In this document: positions 51,340-61,382 of the stretch, one piece after another
Numbering within the stretch: the first letter of the stretch is position 1
Layout: every line of letters starts with the position of its first letter
From: JALYXV01 sp963733505
GTDB taxonomy: Bacteria > Actinomycetota > Acidimicrobiia > Acidimicrobiales > Palsa-688
Length of the DNA: 64,000 nucleotides
NCBI GenBank assembly: GCA_963733505.1
Contig: CAVTDW010000005.1
Span: 372,001 to 436,000, forward strand
Direction: 5' to 3'
Notes under the pieces: generated by a model
What the model saw: only the letters and a program-made list of their open reading frames with translations
Told to the model about the DNA's origin: nothing
The model's database searches: none
Made by a program: the position numbers and the translations under genes

Positions 51340-51596
51340 GCAGCCGGGGACTTGCGGCTCTGCTTGATGCCGAGCGTCTCGTCGGCCCACTTTCGCTCTT
51401 CGGCGGACAGTTCGCCGCCCGTGTCTCGAAGCGCGTCGGCCAACATGGCTCCCCAGCCGGCGACGTCGTCGAGGGCTAGACCAACCGCGTGTTGAACGAA
51501 ACCCGAGACGCTCGTCGCAGTTCCGGAGTCGACCAACGAACGGATGCGGTCCAGTTGTCCTTCGTCAATGGTGACTGTTACCTTCTTCGTCGCCAT
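51336..51596 (-). CDS. RHH-type antitoxin (VapB-like)
   Basis: About 86 residues. It starts ATKKVTVTIDEGQLDRIRSL, a ribbon-helix-helix-like DNA-binding strand and helix, continues SVSGFVQHAVGLALDDVAGW and ends with a charged toxin-binding tail (LSAEERKWADETLGIKQSRK). The ATG at 51596 is preferred over one at 51608. It is translationally coupled to the PIN toxin downstream. Confidence 0.8.
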   Translation of the reverse strand: MATKKVTVTIDEGQLDRIRSLVDSGTATSVSGFVQHAVGLALDDVAGWGAMLADALRDTGGELSAEERKWADETLGIKQSRKSPAA

Positions 51597-51886
51597 ACCA
51601 ACTACCATACTCGGGCGCCAAGCACACTTGAAGTCAGAAACCTATAGGTTCGTTTCGATCACCGCTGTCTTCGACGACGGCACCGAGTGCTGGCAGTTCT
51701 GCTTCGGCCTGCCCGTCCACCCGGCGCGTTTGGGACTTCGCCCTCGCCGGGCGTCAGGCGAAGCTCGCCGTGCAGCCGCTGCAAGACGCTCCGCCCCCTG
51801 CGGCCCGCAAGAGATCTTGTCGCTCGGTCGAGGAGAATCTACGGTCCAGTCGCGGGCGGGTCCGGCGACGTACTGTGGCGCGCGAC

Positions 51887-52348
51887 ATGAGCTACGTAGT
51901 GGACTTCGTGAACGTCTCAACCGTGGGCTTGGAGTCGTCGCCGGTGGCGGCTGCACTGGCCGGCCTGCGGGCCAACGAGGCTCGGTACTTCAAGAACAAG
52001 TACGACCACATCTTCACGGTCGAACCGGCCGACGAGGCTAGAAAGGCCATCGACTTGGTGCACCGCGTCCTCAAGGAGGAGCGCGACATCGTTGTCGCTT
52101 CGCCCCCGCTCGAGGCAACGACCTTCCAAGTCGAGAACATCCGATGGACCTATGTGTTCTACGAGAGTGGGCTGTCGATCAACGTCTTGTACCAGCTCGA
52201 CGAACCGAAGAAGCGCGCGGTCGGGTTCAAGCTCTCCGAAGGCATGGAGGTTCCCGCCGAGCTCGGTTCGTTCAAGTTCGCCAGGCAGAAATCGAAGTTG
52301 GCCGGGACGATCCGTGGCTCGTACTTCGTGATCAAGGGTGAGTACTGA
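51887..52348 (+). CDS. Hypothetical protein
   Basis: A 153-residue protein with lower GC codon use than its neighbours (many Lys, Phe, Tyr). It shows NVSTVGLESSPVAAALAGLR, YFKNKYDHIFTVEPADEARK, WTYVFYESGLSINVLYQLDE and a basic end KFARQKSKLAGTIRGSYFVI. I recognise no domain. Its setting between a toxin-antitoxin pair and a reductase suggests acquired DNA. Confidence 0.6.
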   Translation: MSYVVDFVNVSTVGLESSPVAAALAGLRANEARYFKNKYDHIFTVEPADEARKAIDLVHRVLKEERDIVVASPPLEATTFQVENIRWTYVFYESGLSINVLYQLDEPKKRAVGFKLSEGMEVPAELGSFKFARQKSKLAGTIRGSYFVIKGEY

Positions 52349-52435
52349 TCCAGTCCGTCGTTCGGCCCTGATTCGACTGGACCGCGGCCTCATGAGACGC
52401 GCTCAGAATCAGTGCGCCGCTCCGTCTGTATCGAC

Positions 52436-53062
52436 ATGAAGCTCACCGTTCAGACCTTCCTGACCCTCGACGGCGTGATGCAGGCCCCCGGTGGACCTGA
52501 TGAAGATCGCAGCAATACCTTTCTCCACGGCGGCTGGCAGGCCCCGTTCCCCGACCCAGCCGTCGGCGAGTTCGTCGCCGAGCTCAACAGCCATGCCAGC
52601 GCGTTCCTGTTTGGTCGCAGAACGTTCGAAATCTTCCGCGGCTACTGGCCTGATCAGACCGACCCCGCCAACCCGATTGCCACGGCGATCAACTCGCTGC
52701 CCAAGTACGTCGTGTCCAACACGCTCGGCGCGGCCGACGTCACGTGGCGCGGGGAACACCCCGACACGGCCCGCCTCGTGACCGGCGAAGTCGTCGCAGC
52801 CGTGCGAGCGCTGAAGGACGAATCTGGCGATGAGTTGCAGATGTGGGGAAGCGGCAACCTGCTGCAGACGCTGTTGCAGCACGACCTCGTCGACCGTTTC
52901 CGCCTGATGACGTTTCCGCTCGTGCTCGGCTCCGGTCGTCGCTTGTTCAACGAGGGCATGGTCGCGGCAACGATGCGCCCTGTCGACCTCACCGTGACCG
53001 ATCTCGGCATCGTCATCGGCACCTACGAACCAGCTGGTCCGGTTCGACACGGCCGGATGTGA
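52436..53062 (+). CDS. RibD C-terminal/dihydrofolate reductase-like protein
   Basis: A 208-residue protein from the ATG at 52436. It starts KLTVQTFLTLDGVMQAPGGP, then ASAFLFGRRTFEIFRGYWPD, YVVSNTLGAADVTWRG, LQMWGSGNLLQTLLQHDLVD and LVLGSGRRLFNEG, the layout of stand-alone RibD_C reductases (YwjB/YyaP-like). It binds NADPH; the substrate is unknown. It is monocistronic, followed by about 190 bases with no gene. Confidence 0.88.
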   Translation: MKLTVQTFLTLDGVMQAPGGPDEDRSNTFLHGGWQAPFPDPAVGEFVAELNSHASAFLFGRRTFEIFRGYWPDQTDPANPIATAINSLPKYVVSNTLGAADVTWRGEHPDTARLVTGEVVAAVRALKDESGDELQMWGSGNLLQTLLQHDLVDRFRLMTFPLVLGSGRRLFNEGMVAATMRPVDLTVTDLGIVIGTYEPAGPVRHGRM

Positions 53063-53251
53063 CCAACGGCCGCCTCCGCCTGGCCTTGCACCCCCACGTC
53101 GTAGGCTAACCCGGCTCTTCGACGACGGTCCCGGGTCCTACCGGGTCGACCTGGTCTCCATTGAGACCGTTGGCAGTTGGTTTCATCGTCAGGACCGATG
53201 GCGCGTTCGTCGGCGGCTGGAGTCGTCGTCTCGCATCGCCCCGAACACGGG

Positions 53252-53605
53252 TCAGCGGGTGCGCGCTCCAAGTATGCAGAACTCGTTGCCCTCAGGGTCC
53301 GCAAGAACAATCCACGTCTGCTCGCCTTGTCCTACGTCGGCTCGCGTGGCTCCGAGCGCCAGCAGTCGCTCGACCTCGGCGTCGCGGTTGTCCGGTCGGA
53401 AGTCGAGGTGCAGGCGATTCTTCGTCGTCTTCGGCTCAGCACCCGACACGAAAAGGAGTCCCGGAAGCCGATCCGCGTTGGGTCTGATCTCGAACTCGTC
53501 GGGGTCGTCGTTTACTACAACCCAGCCGAGGGCGTCGCGCCACCAGAGGCCGAGGGCACGCGGGTCGCGCGCATCGACGATCGTCTGCTCCCACTCGAGG
53601 CTCAT
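53252..53605 (-). CDS. VOC/glyoxalase-like domain protein
   Basis: A 117-residue single VOC unit from the ATG at 53605. It shows EQTIVDARDPRALGLWWRDA, WVVVNDDPDEFEIRP, NRLHLDFRPDNRDAEVERLL and IVLADPEGNEFCILG. Metal-ligand-like His and Glu positions are present (LHLDF, NEFCIL). Function unknown. The reading frame extends upstream into the HEPN remnant but that part is not related. Confidence 0.85.
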   Translation of the reverse strand: MSLEWEQTIVDARDPRALGLWWRDALGWVVVNDDPDEFEIRPNADRLPGLLFVSGAEPKTTKNRLHLDFRPDNRDAEVERLLALGATRADVGQGEQTWIVLADPEGNEFCILGARTR

Positions 53606-53658
53606 GAGCCGATCGTAGGAGCTTGCGCTTGCTCCGAAACGCCGGATTGATGTCGGTC

Positions 53659-53910
53659 TCAGCAGCCCGTTGCGACTTGAAGGACGCGGCACGCTTGAGC
53701 CGTGCGGCTGGGCGAAAGTGTCGTGACCTTCCGGCGAGAGCTGGTCCGAGGACCAATCTTCTGCGCGGCGTGGATCGCCAGGCTGGTCGCCGCGATCGCC
53801 CGTCCGGCGTCGAGTTCGCTCGTCGCGCCCGCCAGGACCTCCTCGGCCTTGACCAGGTACGCGTGAACCTCCGCCCCGCTGACCGCCCGCGTTCGGGCCT
53901 GCCTAGGCAA
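53659..53910 (-). CDS. HEPN-domain protein, C-terminally eroded
   Basis: An 83-residue ORF whose first 50 residues match a HEPN helix pair (SGAEVHAYLVKAEEVLAGAT, LDAGRAIAATSLAIHAA). It starts inside the nucleotidyltransferase 3' end, the normal arrangement of MNT/HEPN pairs. After IHAA the sequence no longer resembles HEPN and lacks the RxxxxH RNase motif. The full length should be about 120-130 residues, so this is a truncated or frameshifted remnant. Confidence 0.5.
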   Translation of the reverse strand: MPRQARTRAVSGAEVHAYLVKAEEVLAGATSELDAGRAIAATSLAIHAAQKIGPRTSSRRKVTTLSPSRTAQACRVLQVATGC

Positions 53911-54525
53911 TACGCCCGGCCGTCAGCGCGGCGATACCGGTCCCGAACACGACCACGCCGTCTTCCCGCACGTCACTCCACAGTGGCCGGCCGCTCTCAA
54001 GGAGGCGGCGGAACTCGTGCCCGTCCACCTCGAGCACCTCGACACGATTGCCGGTCAGCCGCAGGGCGCCTCGCCGCCAGGACTCAACCGCGGCCGCCAT
54101 GCGGCGTCGTCCTCGTCGACGTCAGCTGAGCGCACCACGATCACGTCCATATCACTCTCAGCATCTGCCTCGCCGCGGGCGAACGACCCGAGGACGATGA
54201 CACTGGCGGGTGGGGGAGTGAGGGTGCCTGCGGTGAGGCCAAGCTCGTCGAGCGCCGTATGTCTGGCTCGGGTCAATGCGGTGATGGTGCGCGCGGCGAT
54301 GTTCTCCGGCACGAAACGGAACAGCGACGACGGGGGTACCTCGCGCCGTTCGATCATCCCGAGCTCGACAAGCGACGGCAGGACGCGTGACGCTTGGGCG
54401 AGGCTCACTCCCGACAGGCGGGCGATTGTTCGCAGGTTCGGCTCGGAGGTAGTTTCCGCCAGAACCTCCAGGATGCGCCCCTGTGCGCCGGGGATCACGG
54501 CTCTCACCGGGGTGCGGAAGTCCAT
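53903..54525 (-). CDS. HTH-nucleotidyltransferase (MNT-type antitoxin), apparent frameshift
   Basis: From the ATG at 54525: an N-terminal winged helix (GRILEVLAETTSEPNLRTIA, LSGVSLAQASRVLPSLVELG) followed by a minimal nucleotidyltransferase domain with VIVLGSFARGEADAESDMDV (GSxxRG and SDxD). One missing base near 54097 breaks the frame; the remainder (AAAVESWRRGALRLTGNRVE, EFRRLLESGRPLWSDVREDG) lies in the next frame and ends at 53903. MNT proteins AMPylate HEPN RNases to silence them. An imperfect palindrome upstream (54553-54574) could be its own operator. Confidence 0.78.
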
Positions 54526-54552
54526 AGGACTGTAGAACCATCGCGATCAAAA

Positions 54553-54574
54553 ATGAAACAACTGTTCCTTTCAT
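54553..54574. promoter_or_regulatory. Possible operator upstream of the MNT gene
   Basis: ATGAAA (54553-54558), ten bases, TTTCAT (54569-54574), with an inner AACAACTGTT (54557-54566), form an imperfect palindrome in an A+T-rich patch. It lies between the divergent MNT and jet genes. The MNT protein's own winged helix makes autoregulation plausible. Confidence 0.4.
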
Positions 54575-54702
54575 GCTGTGTATCTCTGAGACCCGCCACA
54601 CTGAGCCTCGACACCATGCTCCATGAAGTTGGAGCTGCGACGGTCTTGGCTATCGTGAACCCTGATCCAGTGGCCTCGGTGCCGCCTCCGTAGGCTGGCG
54701 GA

Positions 54703-57700
54703 ATGACCGAACGCTGGACGCTGGAGCGTGCCGGCATTATCAACGTGTACCAGTACGGCCAGGAGATCCTGCACTTCGCAGGCGGCCGCCTTCTACTGCG
54801 AGGCGTCAATGGCTCCGGCAAGTCGACGGCGATGAACATGCTGCTGCCGTTCCTGCTCGACGGCGACGCCAGGCGTATCGACGCCGCTGGCGAGCAGGCC
54901 GGGGTCCTCAAGTCGTGGATGCTGTCGGGCCGTGACGACCCCCAACCCATCGGATACCTCTGGGTCGAGATGAGCCGGGGCGAGGACCACCTGGCCTTCG
55001 GGTGCGGGATCAAAGCCAACCGGTCGAGCGACACCGTCAACACATGGTGGTGGGTCACCTCCCGCCGGCCCAGCATCGACCTGGCCCTCGTCGAAGACAA
55101 TCACCCGCTTAGCGCCGAGACCCTTCGGGCCGCCCTAGCTCCCGACCCGGTATTTCGCCAGGAGCAGCGGAGCCAGTACCGACTGGAGGTCAGAAACCGA
55201 CTGTTCGGTGGCGCCGACATCGACCAACACATCAGGCTCCTTCACGTCGTCCGCAACCCCCGGGTCGGCGATCGCATCGACGTGGACCTTCCAAGGCACC
55301 TTCACGACGCCCTCCCGCAGCTATCGGAGACGGCTCTGCTCGACGCCGCCCAACCGCTGGACGATCTCGAGGAACACCGGCGAAACGTCGGGGAGCTGAC
55401 GAGCACGTCAAGCACGCTGGACGCACTTGGCGTCACCTACGCCAACTACGCGCGCGGCGAGCTGCGGGCCCGGGCGCTCCGTGCCCGCAACCTCGCGGAT
55501 ACGGCCGACACGGCGCGCCGCACGCCGCCGAGGCTTCCGAGCGCGCTCGCGATGCCGAGTTGCGATTGGCCAAGGCCAGCGATCGGGTCGGAAAGCTGAA
55601 CGCCAACGGGCTCCGACTTGAGGCGGCGCTGACCGGCCTGAAGGAATCGCCCGCCTACACCGAGGGCATCCAGCTCAAGGAACTCCGCGACCGGGTACAC
55701 GATCTGATGGTCGCGGTCGACCGCGCCCGCCACGTCGTGGCCGAACGGGCCACCGCCCGCTCGACAGCCCGCCGTGAGTTGGAGGTCGCAGCCCGCACCG
55801 CGGAGGGCGACCACAGGACCTTCGCATCGCGGCTGCGGGACCTCGGCGATCACGTCGTCGAAGGGGGACTCCCACTCGGCGGTCCGGACGTGCCGGCGTT
55901 GTCGAGCATGCCGTTGGAAGCCGGTACCGACCTGGCGGCACCCACCGGGGAGCTGGACGTGGACGGCGTCCGGCGACGCTTCGAGGATTTGCGGGGGGCG
56001 GTCGTCCATCGCCGGGGCGACCTCGCCGACGTGCGCAAGGAGCTCGCCGCCGTTGACGAGGCGGAACGTCGCCTATGTCACGCGGTCGAGCTACTCGAGG
56101 CGGCCTCCGCCGACTCGGACGGCAAACGGGAAACCTCCGCCCATTGCCGCCACCGCCTTGACGAAGCAGTGGCGACCTGGCGGCGGGAATTGGTCGATTG
56201 GGACCGCCTGCTCCGCGAGCATCGGACGGCCTTCGGACTCATCCCCGGTGTACCACTCGATCTCGAGACGGACCTGGTGCGCCGGCAGGGCGAGCTCTTC
56301 GAGGCGATGGCCGCGGCCGCCGATGAGGTGGTGGCGCGCCACCTTGAGGCCCTTACGGCGCTCGAGGTTCGCCGTGGCTACGAGCAGGCGGAGGCCGACG
56401 AGCGGGGACGCGAGGTCGCCGCCTTGGCGGCGATCGTGGTGCCCGCTCCTCCCGCCCAGGGATGGCAGCGCCAGGCTCGCGAGGCTTCCTTGGCCGAGTT
56501 GATCGACTTCCGCGAGGAGGTGGTCCCGGCCAGCGAGCCGGGATCGAAGCGGCCATGGAGGCGGCGGGACTGCTTGGTGGCGAGGTGACCGGGCAGGGAG
56601 ACCTGGTCGCCGACGGGGCGCTGGTGGTTCGGGCCGGAGCGCCGGCCGACGAGCCCCTGTCGCGGCTCCTGGTGGCCGGCGCAGCCCGGGAGAGCGGGGT
56701 CGACGCCGCCGTCGTCACCCGGCTCCTCGACACCATCTCGCTCGATCCGACCCACCTTCAGGGGGAAGAGGAGCGCACGGTGGTGACGGTCGACGGGCGC
56801 TTTCGAATCGGTATGCTGCGCGGCCGGAACCACAAGGTGGAGGCCGAGCACATTGGTCTCTCGGCCCGGCGGGCGGCGCTCGAACGACAGCGCCGCGAGG
56901 CACAGCGCCGCCTCGACGTGGCGATGGCAATCCTCGAGGCCACAGAATCGGAGCTGACGGCGGGCCGAGTGCACTTGGCTAATGCACAGGTGATCCGCCG
57001 CGCCGTTCCGTCGCCTCGGTCGGTGCAGCAACGCGTTGCGGAGGCCGAGGCAGCAGAAAAGGAGCTCCGTGTGGCCGAAACGCTCGTTGTCCAGCGACAG
57101 CGCGAGCGCAACCTAGCTGACGACGCACACGCGGAACGGGTGGAAAAAGTAGGCGCATCGCCGCGAACCTGGGACTGCCGACCGACCCCAGTGGTCTGGA
57201 GGCCATCGAGCGCGCCCTGAACGACGTGCAACAAATGACGCATCGGGCCACCGACGGCCTGGTCGCTCTGGCGCGGTCGGTCGAGCAATGGCGTGCGGCT
57301 GCCGAGCGATGGCGTGACGCCGTCACCGCCGTCGATCGCGCCGGCGAGGCACTGGATGTGGCCCGGGCCGAGAGCGAGCCGCAGGTGGCCCGCCTGACGA
57401 CGATCGAAGAAAGCGTCGGCGTTGCATACGAGGAGATACTGGCCAACATCGGATCCTGCGAATCGGATTTGAAGACCACCCGCGCCGAAATGCAACGGGC
57501 TCGTAAGGCGGAGTTGGAGTGCAACGCCGATCACGCCACGGCATTGGAACGAACCGCTGAGTTGGGCCGTCAGGCCGAAGTCGATGCCCGCAACTGCCTG
57601 TCGGAGCTACCCCGGCTGCGCCGTGCGTTCGCGGTCCCAGGGCTGCTGACGGCGGCGACGGACAACGCCGCCGCCATCCTCGAACCGGTGGCGGACTCGA

Positions 57701-58714
57701 CCGCCGGGCTACGAGCATTGGCATCGGCCGTCGACACCACCGTGCCGCCCCCTCGCATGGAGGTTTCGGCCGACGGTGTGCGCCAGTCTCTCCGCCAACG
57801 CCGGGACACCCTCGGAGCAGGCTGGGACGCCGAGGACCGTCAAGCCGACGCCACACTGCCGCTTGCCGTGGAGATCAACGGGCCCCAGGGCCGTTTTCCT
57901 CTGGCTGAGGCGATCATTGCGGTGGGCAGCCACCTCCGGGAGCTCAACACGTTGCTGTCGAGCGAGCAGGAGACCGCCCTGCGCAACCTGTTGCAAGGGA
58001 TGGTGGCGCGCGAGTTGGCCGAGAAGTTGCACGTCGCCGCCGACCTGGTCAGACGCATCAACCAGCGCCTCGACGAGGTGCGAACAGGCCAGGGAATCGG
58101 GGTTTCTGTGCGCTGGCGGCGGCGCGACGGGCTCGACACCGACCTGACCACCATGGTCGACCTGCTCTCCAAGCCTCCCGACCTGCGCACCACCGAGCAG
58201 GACGGGGTGTTGCGCACTGCGCTCTCGGCCCGGCTTGACCAGGCTCGCGCCGACGACCCGGAAGCGGCGTATCGTGACCTGATCGGACGGGTGCTCGACT
58301 ACCGGGCATGGCATGAGATCACGCTTCTGCTGCGCCGGCCCGGACGGTCCGACGAGCGACTGACCCGGCGCACCGCCCTGTCGGAGGGGGAGAAGAAGAT
58401 CGTCTCCTACCTGCCCCTGTTCGCGGCGGTGGCGGCGTCGTGCGACTCGTTGGCGGAGACGGCCGCCGACGCGCCCCGGTTTCTGCTTCTCGATGACGCG
58501 TTCGCCAAGGTGTCAGAGGACAACCACCCGAAGCTGTTCGGGCTCCTTGTTCAGTTGGAACTGGACTTCATCGTCACCAGCGAACGGCTCTGGGGGACGC
58601 ACAGCACCGTTCCCGAGCTGGCTATCACCGAGGTCATCCGCGATGCGGCCCTCGGCGTGATCGTGCTGGAGCACAGTCGTTGGGACGGAACCGCGAGGAC
58701 CGAGTCGAATTTGA
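54703..58714 (+). CDS. jetC: Wadjet type II JetC-like SMC ATPase (TIGR02680), three apparent frameshifts
   Basis: This is the large SMC-like motor of the Wadjet anti-plasmid system. The first segment (54703 to about 55525) has the N-terminal motif WTLERAGIINVYQYGQEILH and Walker A GVNGSGKST (34-42). The coiled coil lies in frames two and three (to about 56535 and 57146). The fourth frame holds the distal coil and head (LSEGEKKIVSYLPLF signature, FLLLDDAFAKVSED Walker B, LDFIVTSERLWGTH). Joins need one base each; the third is at an A5 run where A6 restores the frame. In total about 1,337 codons, normal for TIGR02680. It ends near WDG; as written it has no stop and runs into JetA, although a TGA one frame over (58712-58714) overlaps the JetA TTG. 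Confidence 0.85.
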
Positions 58715-60282
58715 GCGACCCCAACACCATCGACGGCGGCGACGGCTCCGCGGAGGCGGGTGCCGAACGCAGGACGGCCCTCGAAGGAGGGCGTCTCCTT
58801 TTCCGATATATCACGGTCGACGAGTGGGAGCAGTACCGACCGATTATGGCGGTATTCGCGGGCACGTTTTTTTCCGACTTCACTACTGACGAGGTACAGC
58901 AACGCCTGGCGACCGCGGGGACGGTGCTCGACACGGCCACCATAGGCGAGCGATTGGAAAGCCTGCGCCGGTGGGGCAATCTCACCGTCTCGTCGGCGAC
59001 GGGCACGCCGAGCAGCCTGCAGGACTATTACAAGCGGAGGAACCGCTATTTGATTACCCGGGCCGGGCAGGAGGTCCACGAGGCGGTCGAGGGTGTCCTG
59101 ACCCGCGTCGACGAGGTGCGCGACGTGTCCACTGGGCGGCTGCGATCGTTGCTCAACGCGCTGCGGTCCTTGGCCGATGTCGATCCCGCCACGTGTGATC
59201 CCCAAGCCCTGGCGGACCTGGTCCGAGCCGTTTTCGACCCCCACCAGGCATTCACCTCCGAAATCACCCAGTTCTTCGCCGCAATCAACCAGTGGCAAAG
59301 CCGCTATGACCTCACCGGAAGTGAGTTCAGCTTTTTCGCCCAGGTACTGGTGGGCTACGTGACCGAGCGTTTGGACGAAATAGAACGTGTGTCCCGGCCG
59401 ATCGCAGTCAGCCTTCTCTCGTTAGAGGACCGTGTGGCGGTCATCGTCGAAAGGGCCAACCGGGGCCTCGGGGCTCGGGTCGATGACGCCGGTTTGGGCG
59501 CCTCCGTCGTCGTCACCCGGGCCCCGGGATCGTCGCTCGACGACTGGGAGCATCTCATGAGGTGGTTCGTGGCTCGGGGCCCGCGCCCGGCCCGCATGGA
59601 CCAGCTGCGCCACGATGCCGTGGCCGCCATTCGCACCCTCACGCTCAACCTGACCCGACTCTCCCGAGTCGGCGTTGGTGCGTCGTCGCGCCGGGGCGAC
59701 CTTCTACGGCTGGCTCGGCTGGTCGCCGAGGCGCGGGGAGAGGAAGTGCCACGGCTGGTGAATGCCGCCTTCGGCCTGTACCCGGCCAACCACTACGGGG
59801 CCCAGCCATCCGACGCCGACGACCCGGCAACCAGCACGACATCGTGGTGGGACGCGCCTGCGGCGCTGGTTCCGGTCTCGCTTCGCGAGCGCGGCGATAC
59901 CGCGAGCCGGGGCAACGCAACTCCTATACCTGACCGGTCGGCGGCGGAGCGCGCCCTTCGAAGCCGGAGAGAACGGGAGCGCACCGCCATTGGGCGAGTC
60001 GACACCGAGTTGCTGGCGCTCGATCGGTTGGACGGCAGCCGGGTCTCGAGCGCCGGCCTCGAACGCCTCGAGCAGTTGGTCGGCCGCGCCCTGGCTCAGA
60101 TTCGCGTCGACGCAGCCCGGATCGAGGTGGTCGACGGCGCCCTGACGTGCATCGTCGCCCGTACGCCGGGTCAGGGGACACGGGTCACGTCGACCGACGG
60201 CACATTGAGGCTGTTCGACCTGGGCGTGCGCATCTGTCGAGCCGACGCCGCGGGCCGCGCCACGGCGGGTGTGGTGTCGTGA
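58711..60282 (+). CDS. jetA: Wadjet type II JetA-like protein (TIGR02677/DUF2397)
   Basis: About 523 residues if started at the TTG at 58711 (GAGG lies about ten bases upstream). It opens LLFRYITVDEWEQYRPIMAV, typical of DUF2397, with winged-helix-like segments (ERLESLRRWGNLTVS, YKRRNRYLITRAGQEVHEAV) and a long helical C-terminus. JetA is the kleisin-like subunit that bridges the JetC heads. Its frame is the same as that of the end of JetC, so the raw sequence shows one fused ORF (57226-60282). The stop overlaps jetB (GTGA). Confidence 0.85.
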   Translation: MSDPNTIDGGDGSAEAGAERRTALEGGRLLFRYITVDEWEQYRPIMAVFAGTFFSDFTTDEVQQRLATAGTVLDTATIGERLESLRRWGNLTVSSATGTPSSLQDYYKRRNRYLITRAGQEVHEAVEGVLTRVDEVRDVSTGRLRSLLNALRSLADVDPATCDPQALADLVRAVFDPHQAFTSEITQFFAAINQWQSRYDLTGSEFSFFAQVLVGYVTERLDEIERVSRPIAVSLLSLEDRVAVIVERANRGLGARVDDAGLGASVVVTRAPGSSLDDWEHLMRWFVARGPRPARMDQLRHDAVAAIRTLTLNLTRLSRVGVGASSRRGDLLRLARLVAEARGEEVPRLVNAAFGLYPANHYGAQPSDADDPATSTTSWWDAPAALVPVSLRERGDTASRGNATPIPDRSAAERALRSRRERERTAIGRVDTELLALDRLDGSRVSSAGLERLEQLVGRALAQIRVDAARIEVVDGALTCIVARTPGQGTRVTSTDGTLRLFDLGVRICRADAAGRATAGVVS

Positions 60283-61382
60283 CGGCCAACCCTCAGGCGC
60301 CGGTCGAGCGACGCTCGGCGGCGCGCCACCTCCTGGTCCATCCGTTGACCTGTCGCGAGCACGACCCCGAAGTGTTCGGTCTGATCCGCCGTCATGAGGT
60401 GGACCTCGACCGATGGTTCACCCAGCGCCTCGGCTACCGACTGCACTTGGGCGCCGACACCGCCCGGCTGTTCAAATCGGCGGTGGTCCCCGAGCACCGG
60501 CCACTCCGCACCCGGTCACGCCGCCCCCTGCATCATCTCGAGTACGTCTTGCTGACTTTGGTCGTGGCCTCAACCGTCGCCGGGCCAAACGTGATCAGCC
60601 TGCGGGATCTGATCGATCTCGTCCGTTCCGCGGCTGCGGAAGTCGATATCGCCCTGACCGACGACGGCACCCAACGCCGGGCTTTGGTCGCGGCGCTCCA
60701 CTGGATGATCGACCATGGCCTGGCGACAGAGCTGCACGCCCAAGTGGAGACCTACGCCTCCGACGACGCGGCCGACGCAGTGCTGAAGATGCGTCCCGAC
60801 CGAATCGCCCTTCTGGCCTCGCCCGCGCTGGCCGGTTTGGGCACAGGGGACCTCCTCCAGCGCGCCGAGCGGCGGGACAACACGCGGCAATGGCTCCGGG
60901 CTCGGTTGGTCGAGGATCCCGTCTTGTATCGAGAGGATCTGACCGAGGGCGAGTGGGTGGAGTTGCGGCGCCGCCTGGGCGACGAGGAACGGTTCCTGGA
61001 GGAGATGTTCGGCCTGGTACTGGAGGCACGCGCCGAAGGGGTGGCGGCCATCGACCCCCGCGGCGAGTTGGCCGACCAACCGTTCCCGGTCGGCGGGACC
61101 GAGGGCCACGCGGCCCTGTTGCTGATCGGAGTCCTTCGCGGCGGGGGCACAGATTGGTACCTGGAGGCGGACGTCGTCCGGGCCGTGGCCGGCCTGGCCG
61201 CCGAGAACGCCCGCTTCTGGGCAAAAGACCTGTCGGCCGCCCCCGATCGCCTGGCTCGTCGCGCCGTCGACCTCCTGGTCGCCGTCCGCCTGGCCGAGCA
61301 TCGGGACGACCCGGCGGCGGTGCGGCTCCTCCCGGCGGCCGCTCGCTTCGCCCCCGAGGTGTCCCAGAGTTCCCTGTGGTGA
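60279..61382 (+). CDS. jetB: Wadjet type II JetB-like protein (TIGR02678/DUF2398)
   Basis: A 367-residue protein from the GTG at 60279, overlapping the jetA stop. It shows ARHLLVHPLTCREHDPEVFG, LIRRHEVDLDRWFTQRLGYR, LHLGADTARLFKSAVVP and LEYVLLTLVVASTVAGPNVI, all typical of DUF2398. This is the MksE/KITE-like winged-helix subunit of the SMC complex. The stop overlaps jetD (GTGA). The gene is intact, in contrast to jetC. Confidence 0.87.
   Translation: MTANPQAPVERRSAARHLLVHPLTCREHDPEVFGLIRRHEVDLDRWFTQRLGYRLHLGADTARLFKSAVVPEHRPLRTRSRRPLHHLEYVLLTLVVASTVAGPNVISLRDLIDLVRSAAAEVDIALTDDGTQRRALVAALHWMIDHGLATELHAQVETYASDDAADAVLKMRPDRIALLASPALAGLGTGDLLQRAERRDNTRQWLRARLVEDPVLYREDLTEGEWVELRRRLGDEERFLEEMFGLVLEARAEGVAAIDPRGELADQPFPVGGTEGHAALLLIGVLRGGGTDWYLEADVVRAVAGLAAENARFWAKDLSAAPDRLARRAVDLLVAVRLAEHRDDPAAVRLLPAAARFAPEVSQSSLW

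Noticed and set aside
54158..54601. Minus-strand open frame over the MNT gene
   Set aside because: Out of frame with the HTH and GSFARG/SDMD motifs; no family-like residues.
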